From contig CP070675.1 in NCBI GenBank assembly GCA_020352215.1, positions 3,421,670 through 3,485,669 of the forward strand: a stretch of DNA of 64,000 bases, given 5' to 3'. The notes under the pieces are model-generated. The model saw nothing but the letters and a program-made list of their open reading frames with translations. It had not been told where the DNA came from and searched no databases. Positions 34,662 to 43,988 of this stretch are shown piece after piece. Position 1 is the stretch's first letter. Each line of letters opens with the position of its first letter. The stretch comes from Phycisphaerales bacterium. Its GTDB lineage: Bacteria; Planctomycetota; Phycisphaerae; Sedimentisphaerales; Anaerobacaceae. A program made the position numbers and the translations under genes.

Positions 34662-37600
34662 ATGGATGCTGAGCAAATCTTCCACGAGGCCGCTGACATA
34701 TCTGATCCCAAGGAGCGAGCTGCTTATCTGGATGCAGCCTGCAAGGACGACGACAACCTAAGGGCCGCAGTTGAGGCACTATTGCACGCGGATGAAGCAG
34801 CAGGTGGCTTTCTCGAATCTCCCGCTGTCGAAGCAAAAGCCACTTTTGACACCTCTACTCGGATTGACGGTCCCGGTACAAAGATCGGCCGATATGAGGT
34901 GCTCGAGCTGATCGGCGAAGGGGGCATGGGTCTCGTCTATTTAGCCGAGCAGAAAGAGCCGGTCAAGCGCCGAGTCGCACTCAAGATCATCAAGCCGGGC
35001 ATGGATTCGCGACAGGTCATAGCTCGCTTTGAGGCCGAGCGTCAGGCCCTGGCCCTGTTGGACCACCCAAATATAGCTCATGTTTTTGATGCCGGGACCA
35101 CCGAAACCGGCCGGCCATACTTTGTAATGGAACACGTCAAGGGCATGTCTGTCACCAGGTACTGTGACGAGCGCAAGCTAAATATTGAACAAAGGTTGAG
35201 GTTGTTCGAGCAAGTCTGCGAGGCAGTGCACCATGCCCATCAGAAAGGAATCATCCACAGAGACCTCAAGCCCTCAAACATTTTGGTATCGGTCCACGGC
35301 GACCGGGCCGTGCCCAAGATCATCGACTTCGGGATTGCCAAGGCGATCACGCAGCCGCTCACGGACAAGACCTTCGTTACCTTCCAGGGCCAGCTCCTGG
35401 GCACGCCGGAATACATGAGCCCCGAGCAGGTGGACTTGGCCACGCAGGATATCGATACCCGCTCCGACATCTACTCGCTCGGCGTGGTTCTTTATGAGCT
35501 GTTGGCCGGCGTATTGCCGTTTGAGAAAGAGTCCTTCGAGGGTGTTGGATTTGCGGAGATTCAGCAGACGATTCGCGAGCAAGAGCCGGCCTCGCCCAGC
35601 ATACGGTTGACACGTCTCGGGGAAAAGGCCAGGGTGATCGCGGCCAGTCGTGGCACACAGGTCGTGCCGCTGGCAAGGCGTCTGCATCGTGAGCTTGAAT
35701 GGATTCCACTAAGAGCGATGCGAAAGGATCGCTGCAGGCGTTATCGCTCAGCCACCGAAATGGCTGACGACATCCGCAATTACCTCACCGGCCTGCCCTT
35801 GATTGCTGGCCCTGAAACAGCCATCTATCGAGTAAAAAAGTTTGTCCATAAACACGCCGGTTCAGTAGCAACAGTTGCTCTTGTAGCAGCGGCAATTGTT
35901 GTAGGTCTAGTTATTAGTATAGCGATGTATTTCCTCGCCGAAGACGCCCGTCAAAAGGAAGCGGTTGCCAGAGAGAAAGAATCCGTCGCTAGGATAAGAG
36001 CTGAAAATGCAGAGGAGGCTACAAAAGAAAAAGCAGAGGAACTGCGCCGCACTCTTTATGTGAACAGTATTCAATTAGCCGAGGCAAAACACCGTGAGGG
36101 AAACGCAAGCCAAGTCAGAAGCCTCTTGGATTCATGCCCCGAGGACCTGCGAAGCTGGGAATGGGACCGCCTCAATTACATCCGCGATGAGTCTATCAGC
36201 AGCCTGCATACACATAAAGATCGCCTGCGTCACGCAATTCTGAGTCCCGAGGGGAACCGTATCATCACTTCTGGTGACAAAGATAATACAATCAAGGTGT
36301 GGGACTTGGCGACAGGTGAGGAGCACAAAAGGTTTCGAGGTCACGAAAATGTCATCAATGTGCTAGCGGTCAGCCCCGATGGCAGACATATCGCCTCAGG
36401 TAGTGATGACAAGACGATCAAACTTTGGGATGCGACAAGCGGTGCGGAGGTAATGACACTCCGTGGGCATCAAGCTCCGGTTTATGCCCTTGCATTTAGC
36501 CCGGATGGTAAGCATATTGCCTCGGGCGGTTATTATGATGACTCAACAATCATACTGTGGGATGCTCAAACGGGTGCCCAACTGAGAACTCTCAGAGGGC
36601 ATGGAGGAGAGATAAATGCCCTCGCGTTTAGTCCCGATGGCAAGCGCATTGTCTCTGGTAGTGGCGACGATACGATTAAGCTGTGGGATGCTCAAACTGG
36701 TGCTGAGGTGACAACACTCATGGGACATGATACCTGGGTCCATTCAGTCGCATTCAGTCCTGACGGCAAGAGAATTGTCTCAGGCAGTTGGGATAAGACT
36801 GTCAAGGTATGGGATTCAGAAACCGGAACCCTTATAAGTACCATCCGTGGACATGTCGGACCTGTCTTTTCAGTTGTTTTCGGTCTGGACGGCAATACTA
36901 TTGCTTCAGTGGGGGGCGACAATACGGTCAGAGTCTGGGACGCAAACAGTGGAGAGGAACTCAAGACATTCCATGGTCACGACTGGAATGTGGCGCACGT
37001 GGCGTTCAGTCCCGACGGCAAGCACCTAATATCCGCCAGCATGGATGGCACTGTTAAGCTATGGGATATGATGATAGACCGTGTATCATTCAAGTTCCGC
37101 GGGCATATACATCATGTTGTATCCATAGCATTTAGTCCCGACGGCAGGCAAATAGTCTCAGGCAGTGTCGATTCTACCATCAAGTTGTGGGATGCTCAGA
37201 CGAGCCAGCCGATCAGGACAATGCGTGATCACGGGCTCGCCATCTGGTCTGTTGCTTTCAGTCCGGATGGAAAGCGTATCGTCTCAGGTAACCATCTGGG
37301 GGTGGTTCGAGTGTGGGATACCTCGACTGGAGCACCGTTGCTTGCTTTGCGTGGTCATAAAGTTGAAGTCAGGTGTGTCGCCTTTAGCCCTGACGGAAAA
37401 CATATCGTCTCCGGTAGTGGAGATAGAACAGTTAAGCTGTGGAGTACGTCAAGTGGCTCTGAGATAATGACGTTTCGAGGTCACAAAGGGGAAGTCAGGT
37501 GTGTCGCCTTTAGTCCTGACGGCAAGCATATCATTTCCGGTAGTTACGACAAGACAATTAGGATCTGGGATGCGTCAAGCGGCTCAGAGGTAATGACGTT

Positions 37601-38588
37601 TCAAAATCATACTGATTACATTTTGTCAGTATGTTTCAGCCCGGACGGCAAACGAATCGCATCGGCAAGTCGAGACCGGACAGTTAAGGTCTGGGATGCT
37701 GAGACTGGTGGCGAACTGATGAACCTTACTCACCCGGATTGTGTCTATGCTGCATTTAGTCCAGACGGTACACGTATTGTGACGGGTTGCTACGATGGAA
37801 GGGTCAGGCTTTGGGATTCTGCAACAGGCGCAGAACTATTGACTCTGGCTGCAGAATCTTTCATCTTTGACACAGCGTTTAGTCCCAATGGTAAGACTAT
37901 TGTAGCTGGAATTGGTGATGGAGAAGTTATGCTGTGGGAATCGACGATGCCTCCAGGTAGTTACGAGCCACGGAAGACTGCCGAAAGTGCCAGGAATCTT
38001 GTGCAGAAGCTATACAGCAAAAACAGACTCTATCATGATGTAATAAGCGAGTTGCAGAGCGATGTGGCGATTGATTCGGATGTTCGCAGGCTGGCTATAC
38101 AGATGGCTAATTCTAGAAAGTGGGAAGATGCTGACAAACTCATAAAGAAGGCTTGGCAGGTTATCAGTTCGCCGGACAAGGGCGCTGAGGAATACCGTGT
38201 GGCTTTTGAAAGAGCTGAGAAGGCGAATGCTTTAGAACCAAATGAGCCTACTATCCTAAATACACTCGGTGCAGCTCATTACCGTGTGGGTTCTCATGAA
38301 GATGCACTAAAGACGCTGGTGAAGTCCGCGCGGATGCTATCTGATGCCAAGGAGCTTCCAGATCCATTAAATTTGGCTTTTACGGCGATGGCTTTGCACA
38401 AAATCGGCCGGGCTAGTGAGGCTATGGCCGCTATCGAGCGACTACGCGAATTGCGTAAGGATGACGCTACCAATCTTATCGCAACATTCAGGATCGATAC
38501 TGGGGATTTGGAATATAGTGATGTCATCATGGAAATCCAGGGCCTTCTGGCCGAAGCGGAAAAAGTCGTCGCCGGCGAAGGGAGGTAG
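34662..38588 (+). CDS. Membrane Ser/Thr protein kinase with 14 WD40 repeats
   Basis: 1308 residues from ATG 34662, with AAGGAG eight bases upstream; a longer frame to 34458 has no family similarity. Residues 1-60 match the planctomycete kinase leader (MDAEQIFHEA). The Hanks kinase domain (~75-340) has IGEGGMG, Lys108, HRDLKPSN (His199-Asp201), DFG (222-224) and GTPEYMSPEQ. A membrane segment lies near 400-425, then a coiled coil. From ~510 to 1096 come 14 WD40 repeats (FSPDGK-x-I-SGS-D-T-KLWD), enough for two seven-bladed propellers. The C-terminus (~1100-1308) has TPR-like helices. The WD40 part would be extracytoplasmic. Paired with the sigma gene 225 bases upstream. Confidence 0.93.
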   Translation: MDAEQIFHEAADISDPKERAAYLDAACKDDDNLRAAVEALLHADEAAGGFLESPAVEAKATFDTSTRIDGPGTKIGRYEVLELIGEGGMGLVYLAEQKEPVKRRVALKIIKPGMDSRQVIARFEAERQALALLDHPNIAHVFDAGTTETGRPYFVMEHVKGMSVTRYCDERKLNIEQRLRLFEQVCEAVHHAHQKGIIHRDLKPSNILVSVHGDRAVPKIIDFGIAKAITQPLTDKTFVTFQGQLLGTPEYMSPEQVDLATQDIDTRSDIYSLGVVLYELLAGVLPFEKESFEGVGFAEIQQTIREQEPASPSIRLTRLGEKARVIAASRGTQVVPLARRLHRELEWIPLRAMRKDRCRRYRSATEMADDIRNYLTGLPLIAGPETAIYRVKKFVHKHAGSVATVALVAAAIVVGLVISIAMYFLAEDARQKEAVAREKESVARIRAENAEEATKEKAEELRRTLYVNSIQLAEAKHREGNASQVRSLLDSCPEDLRSWEWDRLNYIRDESISSLHTHKDRLRHAILSPEGNRIITSGDKDNTIKVWDLATGEEHKRFRGHENVINVLAVSPDGRHIASGSDDKTIKLWDATSGAEVMTLRGHQAPVYALAFSPDGKHIASGGYYDDSTIILWDAQTGAQLRTLRGHGGEINALAFSPDGKRIVSGSGDDTIKLWDAQTGAEVTTLMGHDTWVHSVAFSPDGKRIVSGSWDKTVKVWDSETGTLISTIRGHVGPVFSVVFGLDGNTIASVGGDNTVRVWDANSGEELKTFHGHDWNVAHVAFSPDGKHLISASMDGTVKLWDMMIDRVSFKFRGHIHHVVSIAFSPDGRQIVSGSVDSTIKLWDAQTSQPIRTMRDHGLAIWSVAFSPDGKRIVSGNHLGVVRVWDTSTGAPLLALRGHKVEVRCVAFSPDGKHIVSGSGDRTVKLWSTSSGSEIMTFRGHKGEVRCVAFSPDGKHIISGSYDKTIRIWDASSGSEVMTFQNHTDYILSVCFSPDGKRIASASRDRTVKVWDAETGGELMNLTHPDCVYAAFSPDGTRIVTGCYDGRVRLWDSATGAELLTLAAESFIFDTAFSPNGKTIVAGIGDGEVMLWESTMPPGSYEPRKTAESARNLVQKLYSKNRLYHDVISELQSDVAIDSDVRRLAIQMANSRKWEDADKLIKKAWQVISSPDKGAEEYRVAFERAEKANALEPNEPTILNTLGAAHYRVGSHEDALKTLVKSARMLSDAKELPDPLNLAFTAMALHKIGRASEAMAAIERLRELRKDDATNLIATFRIDTGDLEYSDVIMEIQGLLAEAEKVVAGEGR

Positions 38589-38826
38589 GGAGCGTTCAAT
38601 CCCACAAGCACGGACGGGTCGGGTTACCATTCACGGCCGGACACTTCACAAGACCCGGCGTTTTTCCCTAAGAATCTGCTTGACTGCCAACACGTAGGTG
38701 TGTATAGTATTTGTTTAACTAATAGGGGATCGTTGATAGTAAAAGCACGGCAGGAAGAAGACAGGAGGCAGCAAATCGAGGATACCAGATGCGGGCGGCA
38801 TCGGTGAGCAACTCCTCGGTGAATTA

Positions 38827-38845
38827 TGCAAAACAAAGCCAATTT
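38827..38845 (+). repeat. KNKAN-type repeat, A copy 1
   Basis: Core TGCAAAACAAAGCCAATTT. The same core with neighbouring AATT recurs at 39027, exactly 200 bases downstream. Part of a family recognised in related planctomycete genomes from memory; not checked. Confidence 0.6.
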
Positions 38846-38916
38846 CCAGGACGATGAGACGACCTTAAACGTGTTTTGTATAAGGAGTTATCGTGATATT
38901 CCGCGTCAGCGGGGCG

Positions 38917-38947
38917 GAAAAAACAAAGCCAATTCAAAGCCAATCCG
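38917..38947 (+). repeat. KNKAN-type repeat, B copy 1
   Basis: AAAAACAAAGCCAATT followed by a shortened second copy CAAAGCCAAT. Lies 90 bases after A copy 1. Its partner is at 39117, 200 bases on. Confidence 0.6.
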
Positions 38948-39026
38948 GAATGCGAAGACGGAAGACAGAAGTCAGAAAACGACGTCGAATCAGTGGAAAC
39001 GGGCGCGCAATTCTGCGAGTTAATTT

Positions 39027-39045
39027 TGCAAAACAAAGCCAATTT
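39027..39045 (+). repeat. KNKAN-type repeat, A copy 2
   Basis: Identical 19-base core TGCAAAACAAAGCCAATTT to A copy 1, 200 bases downstream of it. Flanks differ. Confidence 0.6.
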
Positions 39046-39116
39046 GCCGTGAGGCAGAATCGGCCCAAAGCCAGCTCTGATAGAGCCTTATGACGGTAGA
39101 TCGGCCGTGAGACTCG

Positions 39117-39147
39117 CGAAAAACAAAGCCAATTCAAAGCCAATTGA
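39117..39147 (+). repeat. KNKAN-type repeat, B copy 2
   Basis: AAAAACAAAGCCAATT with the doubled CAAAGCCAAT, as in B copy 1, 200 bases downstream of it and 90 bases after A copy 2. Confidence 0.6.
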
Positions 39148-39344
39148 ATCTCGGGGGATGGCCCAGAGGGTCCGGCCACGGGGCGTGCCCGTCGGCAGTT
39201 GCAGGAGAGACATTGGGCGGGGCCGGGCAGGGCGCGGATGCGAGACGCAGGACGGGCCATATTGGAAGAGCTGTGGTCCGGCACAGTCCGAGCCCGGCGG
39301 ATAGGTGTTGGAAAGTCGCAGGGGGTCGGGTATATTCTGCGACC

Positions 39345-39800
39345 ATGAATGTACGGGCTGCGAAAATTGCCGATGCCAAAGCGATCTACGCTCTGATCAA
39401 TTCACATGCAGAGCGAGACAGGATGCTATTCCGCTCGATGGCGGATATCTATGAGAATCTGCAGGCATTTGTCGTCGTCGAGGTAGCCGACAGTGTGATC
39501 GGATGCTGTGCGCTGGAGGTCATCTGGTCGGACTTAGCGGAGATAAAGTCGCTGGCGGTGGACGACTCGCAGAGAGAAAAAGGCGTGGGCAAGATGTTGG
39601 TGGGGGCGGCATTGGAGCGGGCGCGGGAGCTTGGGGTCCCGCGGGTGTTCGCGCTTACGCTTGAGCCGAGCTTCTTCGAGAAGCTGGGCTTCGCCATCGT
39701 CGAAAAGGAGACACTTCCGATGAAGGTCTGGAGTGACTGCGCGAAGTGCTCCAAGCAGCAGGATTGCGACGAAACAGCGGTCGTTAAAGACGTGAAATAG
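39345..39800 (+). CDS. GNAT acetyltransferase, ArgA-like (N-acetylglutamate synthase type)
   Basis: 151 residues from ATG 39345; the frame is open to 39144 but the family N-terminus (MNVRAAKIADAKAIYALI) begins here. GNAT fold with the acetyl-CoA loop QREKGVGKML (Q-x-x-G-x-G/A type). The C-terminus LPMKVWSDCAKCSKQQDCDE is typical of short ArgA-like enzymes that acetylate glutamate for arginine synthesis. Isolated gene, convergent with the ABC permease gene. Confidence 0.85.
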   Translation: MNVRAAKIADAKAIYALINSHAERDRMLFRSMADIYENLQAFVVVEVADSVIGCCALEVIWSDLAEIKSLAVDDSQREKGVGKMLVGAALERARELGVPRVFALTLEPSFFEKLGFAIVEKETLPMKVWSDCAKCSKQQDCDETAVVKDVK

Positions 39801-39809
39801 TCAAATACT

Positions 39810-40772
39810 TCAGCCGAGTTGCCGGCGCTGGAAGAGGGCAATGGCAAAGGCCAGTATGGCGGTTGTATAGCACAGGGCGTAAGCTGCGGTTATTAGAATG
39901 TACTTGATGGGGACGTCACTGCCTTCGTAGATTGCGTCGCTTATCCAGAAGACCTGCAAGTTGGGCACCAGGAATCGGCCGATCTTCGCCCACAGTTTCG
40001 TCTCGGCGAACCTGCCGAACGCGTAATCGTTCACCAGGCCCAGCAGGAAGATTCCCATGCAGGCCGACAGCGTCACCACCGTGTTGAATCTGGCCGATAG
40101 CGCCACGGCCAAGGCGACTATAACTAATGCGGCCAGCACCAGCAGTACAGACCCGTAGATGTCGAAGGCGTGAAAGCCATTGTTCGAGGGATTGAATTTC
40201 CAATCCCGGTCGATGAAGGCGAGCAAGACGATGCCGAACGTCGCAAGGATGCCGGTAAGTACAACGGCCGTCGATGAAAATCTCCAATCGTAAGAATAGT
40301 TGAAAAAAGCACTTAACAACATGGCGGCGACGATTATGACCGCACCTGTGGCGATCACCGTCCAGTCGTGCGTATCGGATGCCGTTTCGAGGACGCCGTG
40401 CCTGATTGCCATCAGCAGGGCGACCGTGCAAATGTAATGTGCCAAGAGGACGGCTGCGGCGACACCCAGGAATTTTGCGAGGATGAATATGGGACGTTGG
40501 ACCGGTTTGCTCAGGACGGTCGATATCGTTTTGTCCTCCAGTTCGGTGGCTACCGCGCCGGAAGCGGAGAATATTGATATGAACAAGCTGGCCAGAAAAA
40601 GCGTAGATAGCCCTATCTCGCGCAGAAGCTTGTTGTCGTCACTCATTGTGTACATCGTGAGCGACGGGCTTATTATGAACAGGAACAGAGCGGTCGCGAT
40701 GATGATAGCGTATATGGGCTGTCGCAGGGTTTGCGTGAAGGTGTTTTTTGCTAATGTCAGTAGTTTATGCAT
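39810..40772 (-). CDS. ABC-2 type transporter permease
   Basis: 320 residues from about ATG 40772. Six or so hydrophobic segments (AIIIATALFLFIISPSL, LFLASLFISIFSASGAV, ALLMAIRHG-region, VIIVAAMLLSAFF, SVLLVLAALVIVALAVAL, YALCYTTAILAFAIAL). The cytoplasmic ELEDKTISTVLSKPVQRP motif recurs in the permease at 48701 as DIEQRQIFTVITKPIRR, so the two are homologous. No ATPase gene is next to it on its strand; the ABC ATPase at 47470 might serve both. Substrate unknown. Confidence 0.8.
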   Translation of the reverse strand: MHKLLTLAKNTFTQTLRQPIYAIIIATALFLFIISPSLTMYTMSDDNKLLREIGLSTLFLASLFISIFSASGAVATELEDKTISTVLSKPVQRPIFILAKFLGVAAAVLLAHYICTVALLMAIRHGVLETASDTHDWTVIATGAVIIVAAMLLSAFFNYSYDWRFSSTAVVLTGILATFGIVLLAFIDRDWKFNPSNNGFHAFDIYGSVLLVLAALVIVALAVALSARFNTVVTLSACMGIFLLGLVNDYAFGRFAETKLWAKIGRFLVPNLQVFWISDAIYEGSDVPIKYILITAAYALCYTTAILAFAIALFQRRQLG

Positions 40773-40979
40773 AAGTTGTAGCCCGATGTCCACCGGTACT
40801 TGGTCTTGTGGCGACCCGCTCGCATAGTTTTTGAACCAATTTTTTCACAGTAGCCTCTACACGAAGGGACTGCTTGCTGTTATATTACGAAACTTTCAGC
40901 TTGTAAAGAGGATGCACATACATCCATTGGATACTGTGCAGACCGTTTCTTTGTTCGCATTACGGGACCGGAATAGAAA

Positions 40980-43055
40980 GTGACACCTTCAGCTAAACGT
41001 GCGGAACGCATATCCTGGGCATCTCTTGTTTTGTGCACGGTATTCTTCGCCTTGGTCTTCCTAACCGGCCTATGGAGCGGTTTCTACGCGGTTTTTGCGG
41101 TAAGCTGGCACATCCTTGCGACGGCATTTGTGTGGGTAATTCTTGCCATCCAGTTCCACCAACGTTCGCTGGCCGAGCAGGAAAGGCTCGACCTGAGCCA
41201 GTTGGCCAAGGGCGAGCAGACCTCCACCATCTTTGAGGGCAAGGGCGACCGTGCGGCGCTCTTTGCGGCCGCTCAACGGCGCTCGGAGATACTTGAGAAG
41301 TGGTTCATTCCAATATTCGCCGGACTGTTGGCCGGCTATCAGATAGTCATCGGTCTCTATCTGTTGAGGATTATACCCGGTTGGGCCGATGTCGAGACGC
41401 AGCAGCCGCTGCCTACTGCGGTGATCCTGACGGCGATAGCGTTTGTCAGCTTCCTGATCTCCCGATACGCCACAGGGATGGCGGCGCACTCGGAGTGGAA
41501 GCCGCTGAGGGCAGGGGCAAGCCTGTTGCTGAGCGTGGCGGTGCTGTGTTTTGTCTTGGCGATCAGTCTGGCGATGGCGCAGTTTCAAAGCTTCAAGCTC
41601 GTGGGGGTAATGACTTATCTCATCCCCGTTCTACTGGTCGTTCTCGGCATCGAAACCGCCCTGAATGTAGTGCTGGACATATATCGGCCAAGGCTGAAGG
41701 GTCAGTACGGCAGGGCGGCTTATGATAGCAGGCTTTTGGGAATCATCAATGAGCCCGGTGGGTTGCTGCACAGTCTCGCAAGTGCGATCGACTATCAGTT
41801 TGGGTTCACGGTCTCTGAGACGTGGTTCTACAAGTTGCTTGAGAAATGGATCTTGGCTTTGATTCTTTTTGGAGCTGTCACACTTCACCTTCTGAGCTGT
41901 ATTGTAGTAGTACCATCAAATGAAGGGGTGATAATCGAGCGGTTCGGCAACCCGCTGGATGCCTCCGGCAAGGTCAGAGTCCGCGGGCCCGGATTGCATT
42001 TCAAGTGGCCTTGGCCAATTGAAATTGACTACAACGAGCCGACCCAGAAGGTTATGGAGCTCAACGTAGGTTTTGTGCCGAAGATCGATACGAAAACGGG
42101 CCAGCCGGAACGTGGGCCACTGCTGTGGGGCAAGAGCCACTATGAAGAAGAGTACAGCGTGCTGGTGGCGAGTGGGCAGACAAGTGCCGAGCTGACGGAA
42201 GGGGCGCTGCCGGTTAGTCTTGTTAACGCCAGCATACCGGTGCAATACCGGATCAAGGACCTGCACGCCTACATCTACAACCATGTTGATCCGGGCAGAC
42301 TATTGGAGGCTATTTGTTACCACGAATTGACCAAGTTTGCGGCTAGTTCAACCGTTGAGCTTGACAGCCAAGCGGTCGGTGAGGCTGAATTGGCCGAGAG
42401 TCTGTTTGGGGCCGGTAGGGCCCGGGCGAAGGAGATACTGACACAGAGAGTCCAGGCTGCGGCGGATCGAGAGGGCTTGGGTGTTGAGATCGTATTCTTA
42501 GGAGTCCAGGGTATCCATCCTCCTGTTGAGGTTGCGGCGGATTACCAGGCGGTGGTCGGAGCGGTCCAGAAGAAGCAGGCAAGTGTTCTGGATGCGCTGG
42601 CCGAGCGAAACAAAAGTCTGAGCACGCTTGCCGGCTCAGTGGAGGACGCGTATGAGCTGTACGCCCTCGCTGCCCAGTATCAGCAGGCACAGGACGATGG
42701 TGAGACGGAGAAAGCCGAAGAGCTTGGCCGGCTGTTGGACGCCGCTTTTGCGAACGCCAGAGGCGATATCTTCAAAATACTCCGGGAATCACAGAGTTAC
42801 GCATTTGAAAAGGCGACGCTGGCCAAAGCGACGGGGGAACGTTTCGCAAGTCAGGTTAAGGCCTATGAGGCGGCGAAGGAGATTTACAAACGCGAGCAGA
42901 GACTGGCGGTTCTTGAAGAGACGCTGCCCGGTGTACGCAAGTATGTCGTTGTCGCCGACGCGAATGACCCGCAGGTCTATATTGTTGACGTTAAGGAGAA
43001 GCTGGACGTGGATCTTTGGGATCTACCCGGCATCCAGGAGAGTGGCACAAAATGA
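40980..43055 (+). CDS. SPFH (HflK-like) protein with seven N-terminal membrane segments
   Basis: 691 residues from GTG 40980. Residues 1-310 hold seven membrane segments (for example LVLCTVFFALVFLTGLW, WFIPIFAGLLAGYQIVIG, ALILFGAVTLHLLSCIVVV). The last of these is the ordinary HflK anchor, so the first six are an added N-terminal module. From ~315 comes the SPFH domain (VPSNEGVIIERFGNPLDA, GLHFKWPWPIEI) and a long coiled coil. HflK/C controls FtsH protease in E. coli. Start of a three-gene SPFH set; stop overlaps the next ATG. Confidence 0.82.
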   Translation: MTPSAKRAERISWASLVLCTVFFALVFLTGLWSGFYAVFAVSWHILATAFVWVILAIQFHQRSLAEQERLDLSQLAKGEQTSTIFEGKGDRAALFAAAQRRSEILEKWFIPIFAGLLAGYQIVIGLYLLRIIPGWADVETQQPLPTAVILTAIAFVSFLISRYATGMAAHSEWKPLRAGASLLLSVAVLCFVLAISLAMAQFQSFKLVGVMTYLIPVLLVVLGIETALNVVLDIYRPRLKGQYGRAAYDSRLLGIINEPGGLLHSLASAIDYQFGFTVSETWFYKLLEKWILALILFGAVTLHLLSCIVVVPSNEGVIIERFGNPLDASGKVRVRGPGLHFKWPWPIEIDYNEPTQKVMELNVGFVPKIDTKTGQPERGPLLWGKSHYEEEYSVLVASGQTSAELTEGALPVSLVNASIPVQYRIKDLHAYIYNHVDPGRLLEAICYHELTKFAASSTVELDSQAVGEAELAESLFGAGRARAKEILTQRVQAAADREGLGVEIVFLGVQGIHPPVEVAADYQAVVGAVQKKQASVLDALAERNKSLSTLAGSVEDAYELYALAAQYQQAQDDGETEKAEELGRLLDAAFANARGDIFKILRESQSYAFEKATLAKATGERFASQVKAYEAAKEIYKREQRLAVLEETLPGVRKYVVVADANDPQVYIVDVKEKLDVDLWDLPGIQESGTK

Positions 43056-43945
43056 AACATATAGCCATCCCCATTCTGATCGGATTGATATTCCTCATCA
43101 TGTGTGTGTATCTCGTCACGTTTCAAGTGCGGGAGACGGAGTCGGCATTCATAACAAGGTTCGGCATGCCGGTCAGTGAGATTACCGAGCCGGGCCTCTA
43201 TTTCAAGTGGCCGAGCCCGATTGAGCGTGCGCACAAGTTTGATTCGCGGATGCGGGTCTTTGAGGACGATTTGGGTGAGACGACCACCAAGGGAGCGGTG
43301 CCGATTATCGTCAAAACCTACGTGGTCTGGCGGATTGCCGAGCCCTTGAAGTTCCTGAATGCCGTCGGGAGCGTTCAGAAAGCCGAGACCAAGTTGCTCA
43401 GCCAACTGGGTGACACGCGCAATATTGTGATAGGTCAGTACACATTCGGTCAGTTTGTCAATAGCGATCCAAACAAGATCGAGCTCGAGCGGATACAGGG
43501 TGATATGCTCGCTCAGCTCAAGGGCCCCATGAGCGAGCAATACGGTATCGAGATCAAGACACTGGGGATAAAGCAGCTCAAAGTGAATGAGGATGTCAGC
43601 AAGGACATCTTCGAACGAATGAAGGCCGAGCGCACACTTCGGACGGCGGCCACAATCGCAGAGGGAGCTGCTCAGGCGACGAGCATAAAGACCGACGCCA
43701 AGAGCAAAAGCAATGAATTGTTGGCGGCGGCCAATGCCAGAGCTGAGGCGATAAAGGGAGAAGGCGACGCCAAGGCCGCTGAGTATTACAAGATGCTTGA
43801 GGAAAATCAGGAGCTGGCAATATTCCTGCGGAACCTCAAAGCCCTCAAGAAGACATTGGGTGAAGGGACAACTGTTGTTCTGCCGGCTGATTCGGATCCC
43901 TTCAGATATCTCAAGGAGATTCCTTCTCTCGAGCCCAAGCAATGA
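43052..43945 (+). CDS. SPFH protein, HflC-like
   Basis: 297 residues from ATG 43052, which overlaps the previous stop as ATGA. One N-terminal anchor (IAIPILIGLIFLIMCVYLV), then SPFH features (VRETESAFITRFGMPVSEITEPGLYFKWP, in pieces) and a coiled coil with GDAKAAEYYKM. It matches HflC in size and layout, and would be the partner of the preceding HflK-like protein. Second gene of three. Confidence 0.85.
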   Translation: MKHIAIPILIGLIFLIMCVYLVTFQVRETESAFITRFGMPVSEITEPGLYFKWPSPIERAHKFDSRMRVFEDDLGETTTKGAVPIIVKTYVVWRIAEPLKFLNAVGSVQKAETKLLSQLGDTRNIVIGQYTFGQFVNSDPNKIELERIQGDMLAQLKGPMSEQYGIEIKTLGIKQLKVNEDVSKDIFERMKAERTLRTAATIAEGAAQATSIKTDAKSKSNELLAAANARAEAIKGEGDAKAAEYYKMLEENQELAIFLRNLKALKKTLGEGTTVVLPADSDPFRYLKEIPSLEPKQ

Positions 43946-43988
43946 GTTGATCGGTACCGGACGCAGAAACGGACGGATGTGAGACAAG

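Larger units (their letters stand above)
38589..39344. other. Repeat-bearing intergenic region, 756 bases
   Basis: Contains four copies of an AAACAAAGCCAATT element (annotated as repeats) and a weak terminator-like CGGGTC...GACCCGGCGTTTTT after the kinase gene. Small open frames here read KNKANSKPI from the repeats and look non-coding. Confidence 0.6.

Noticed and set aside
38826-39304. Small frames encoding KNKANSKPI-type peptides
   Set aside because: They arise from the DNA repeat cores; no ribosome sites and no conserved protein outside the core.
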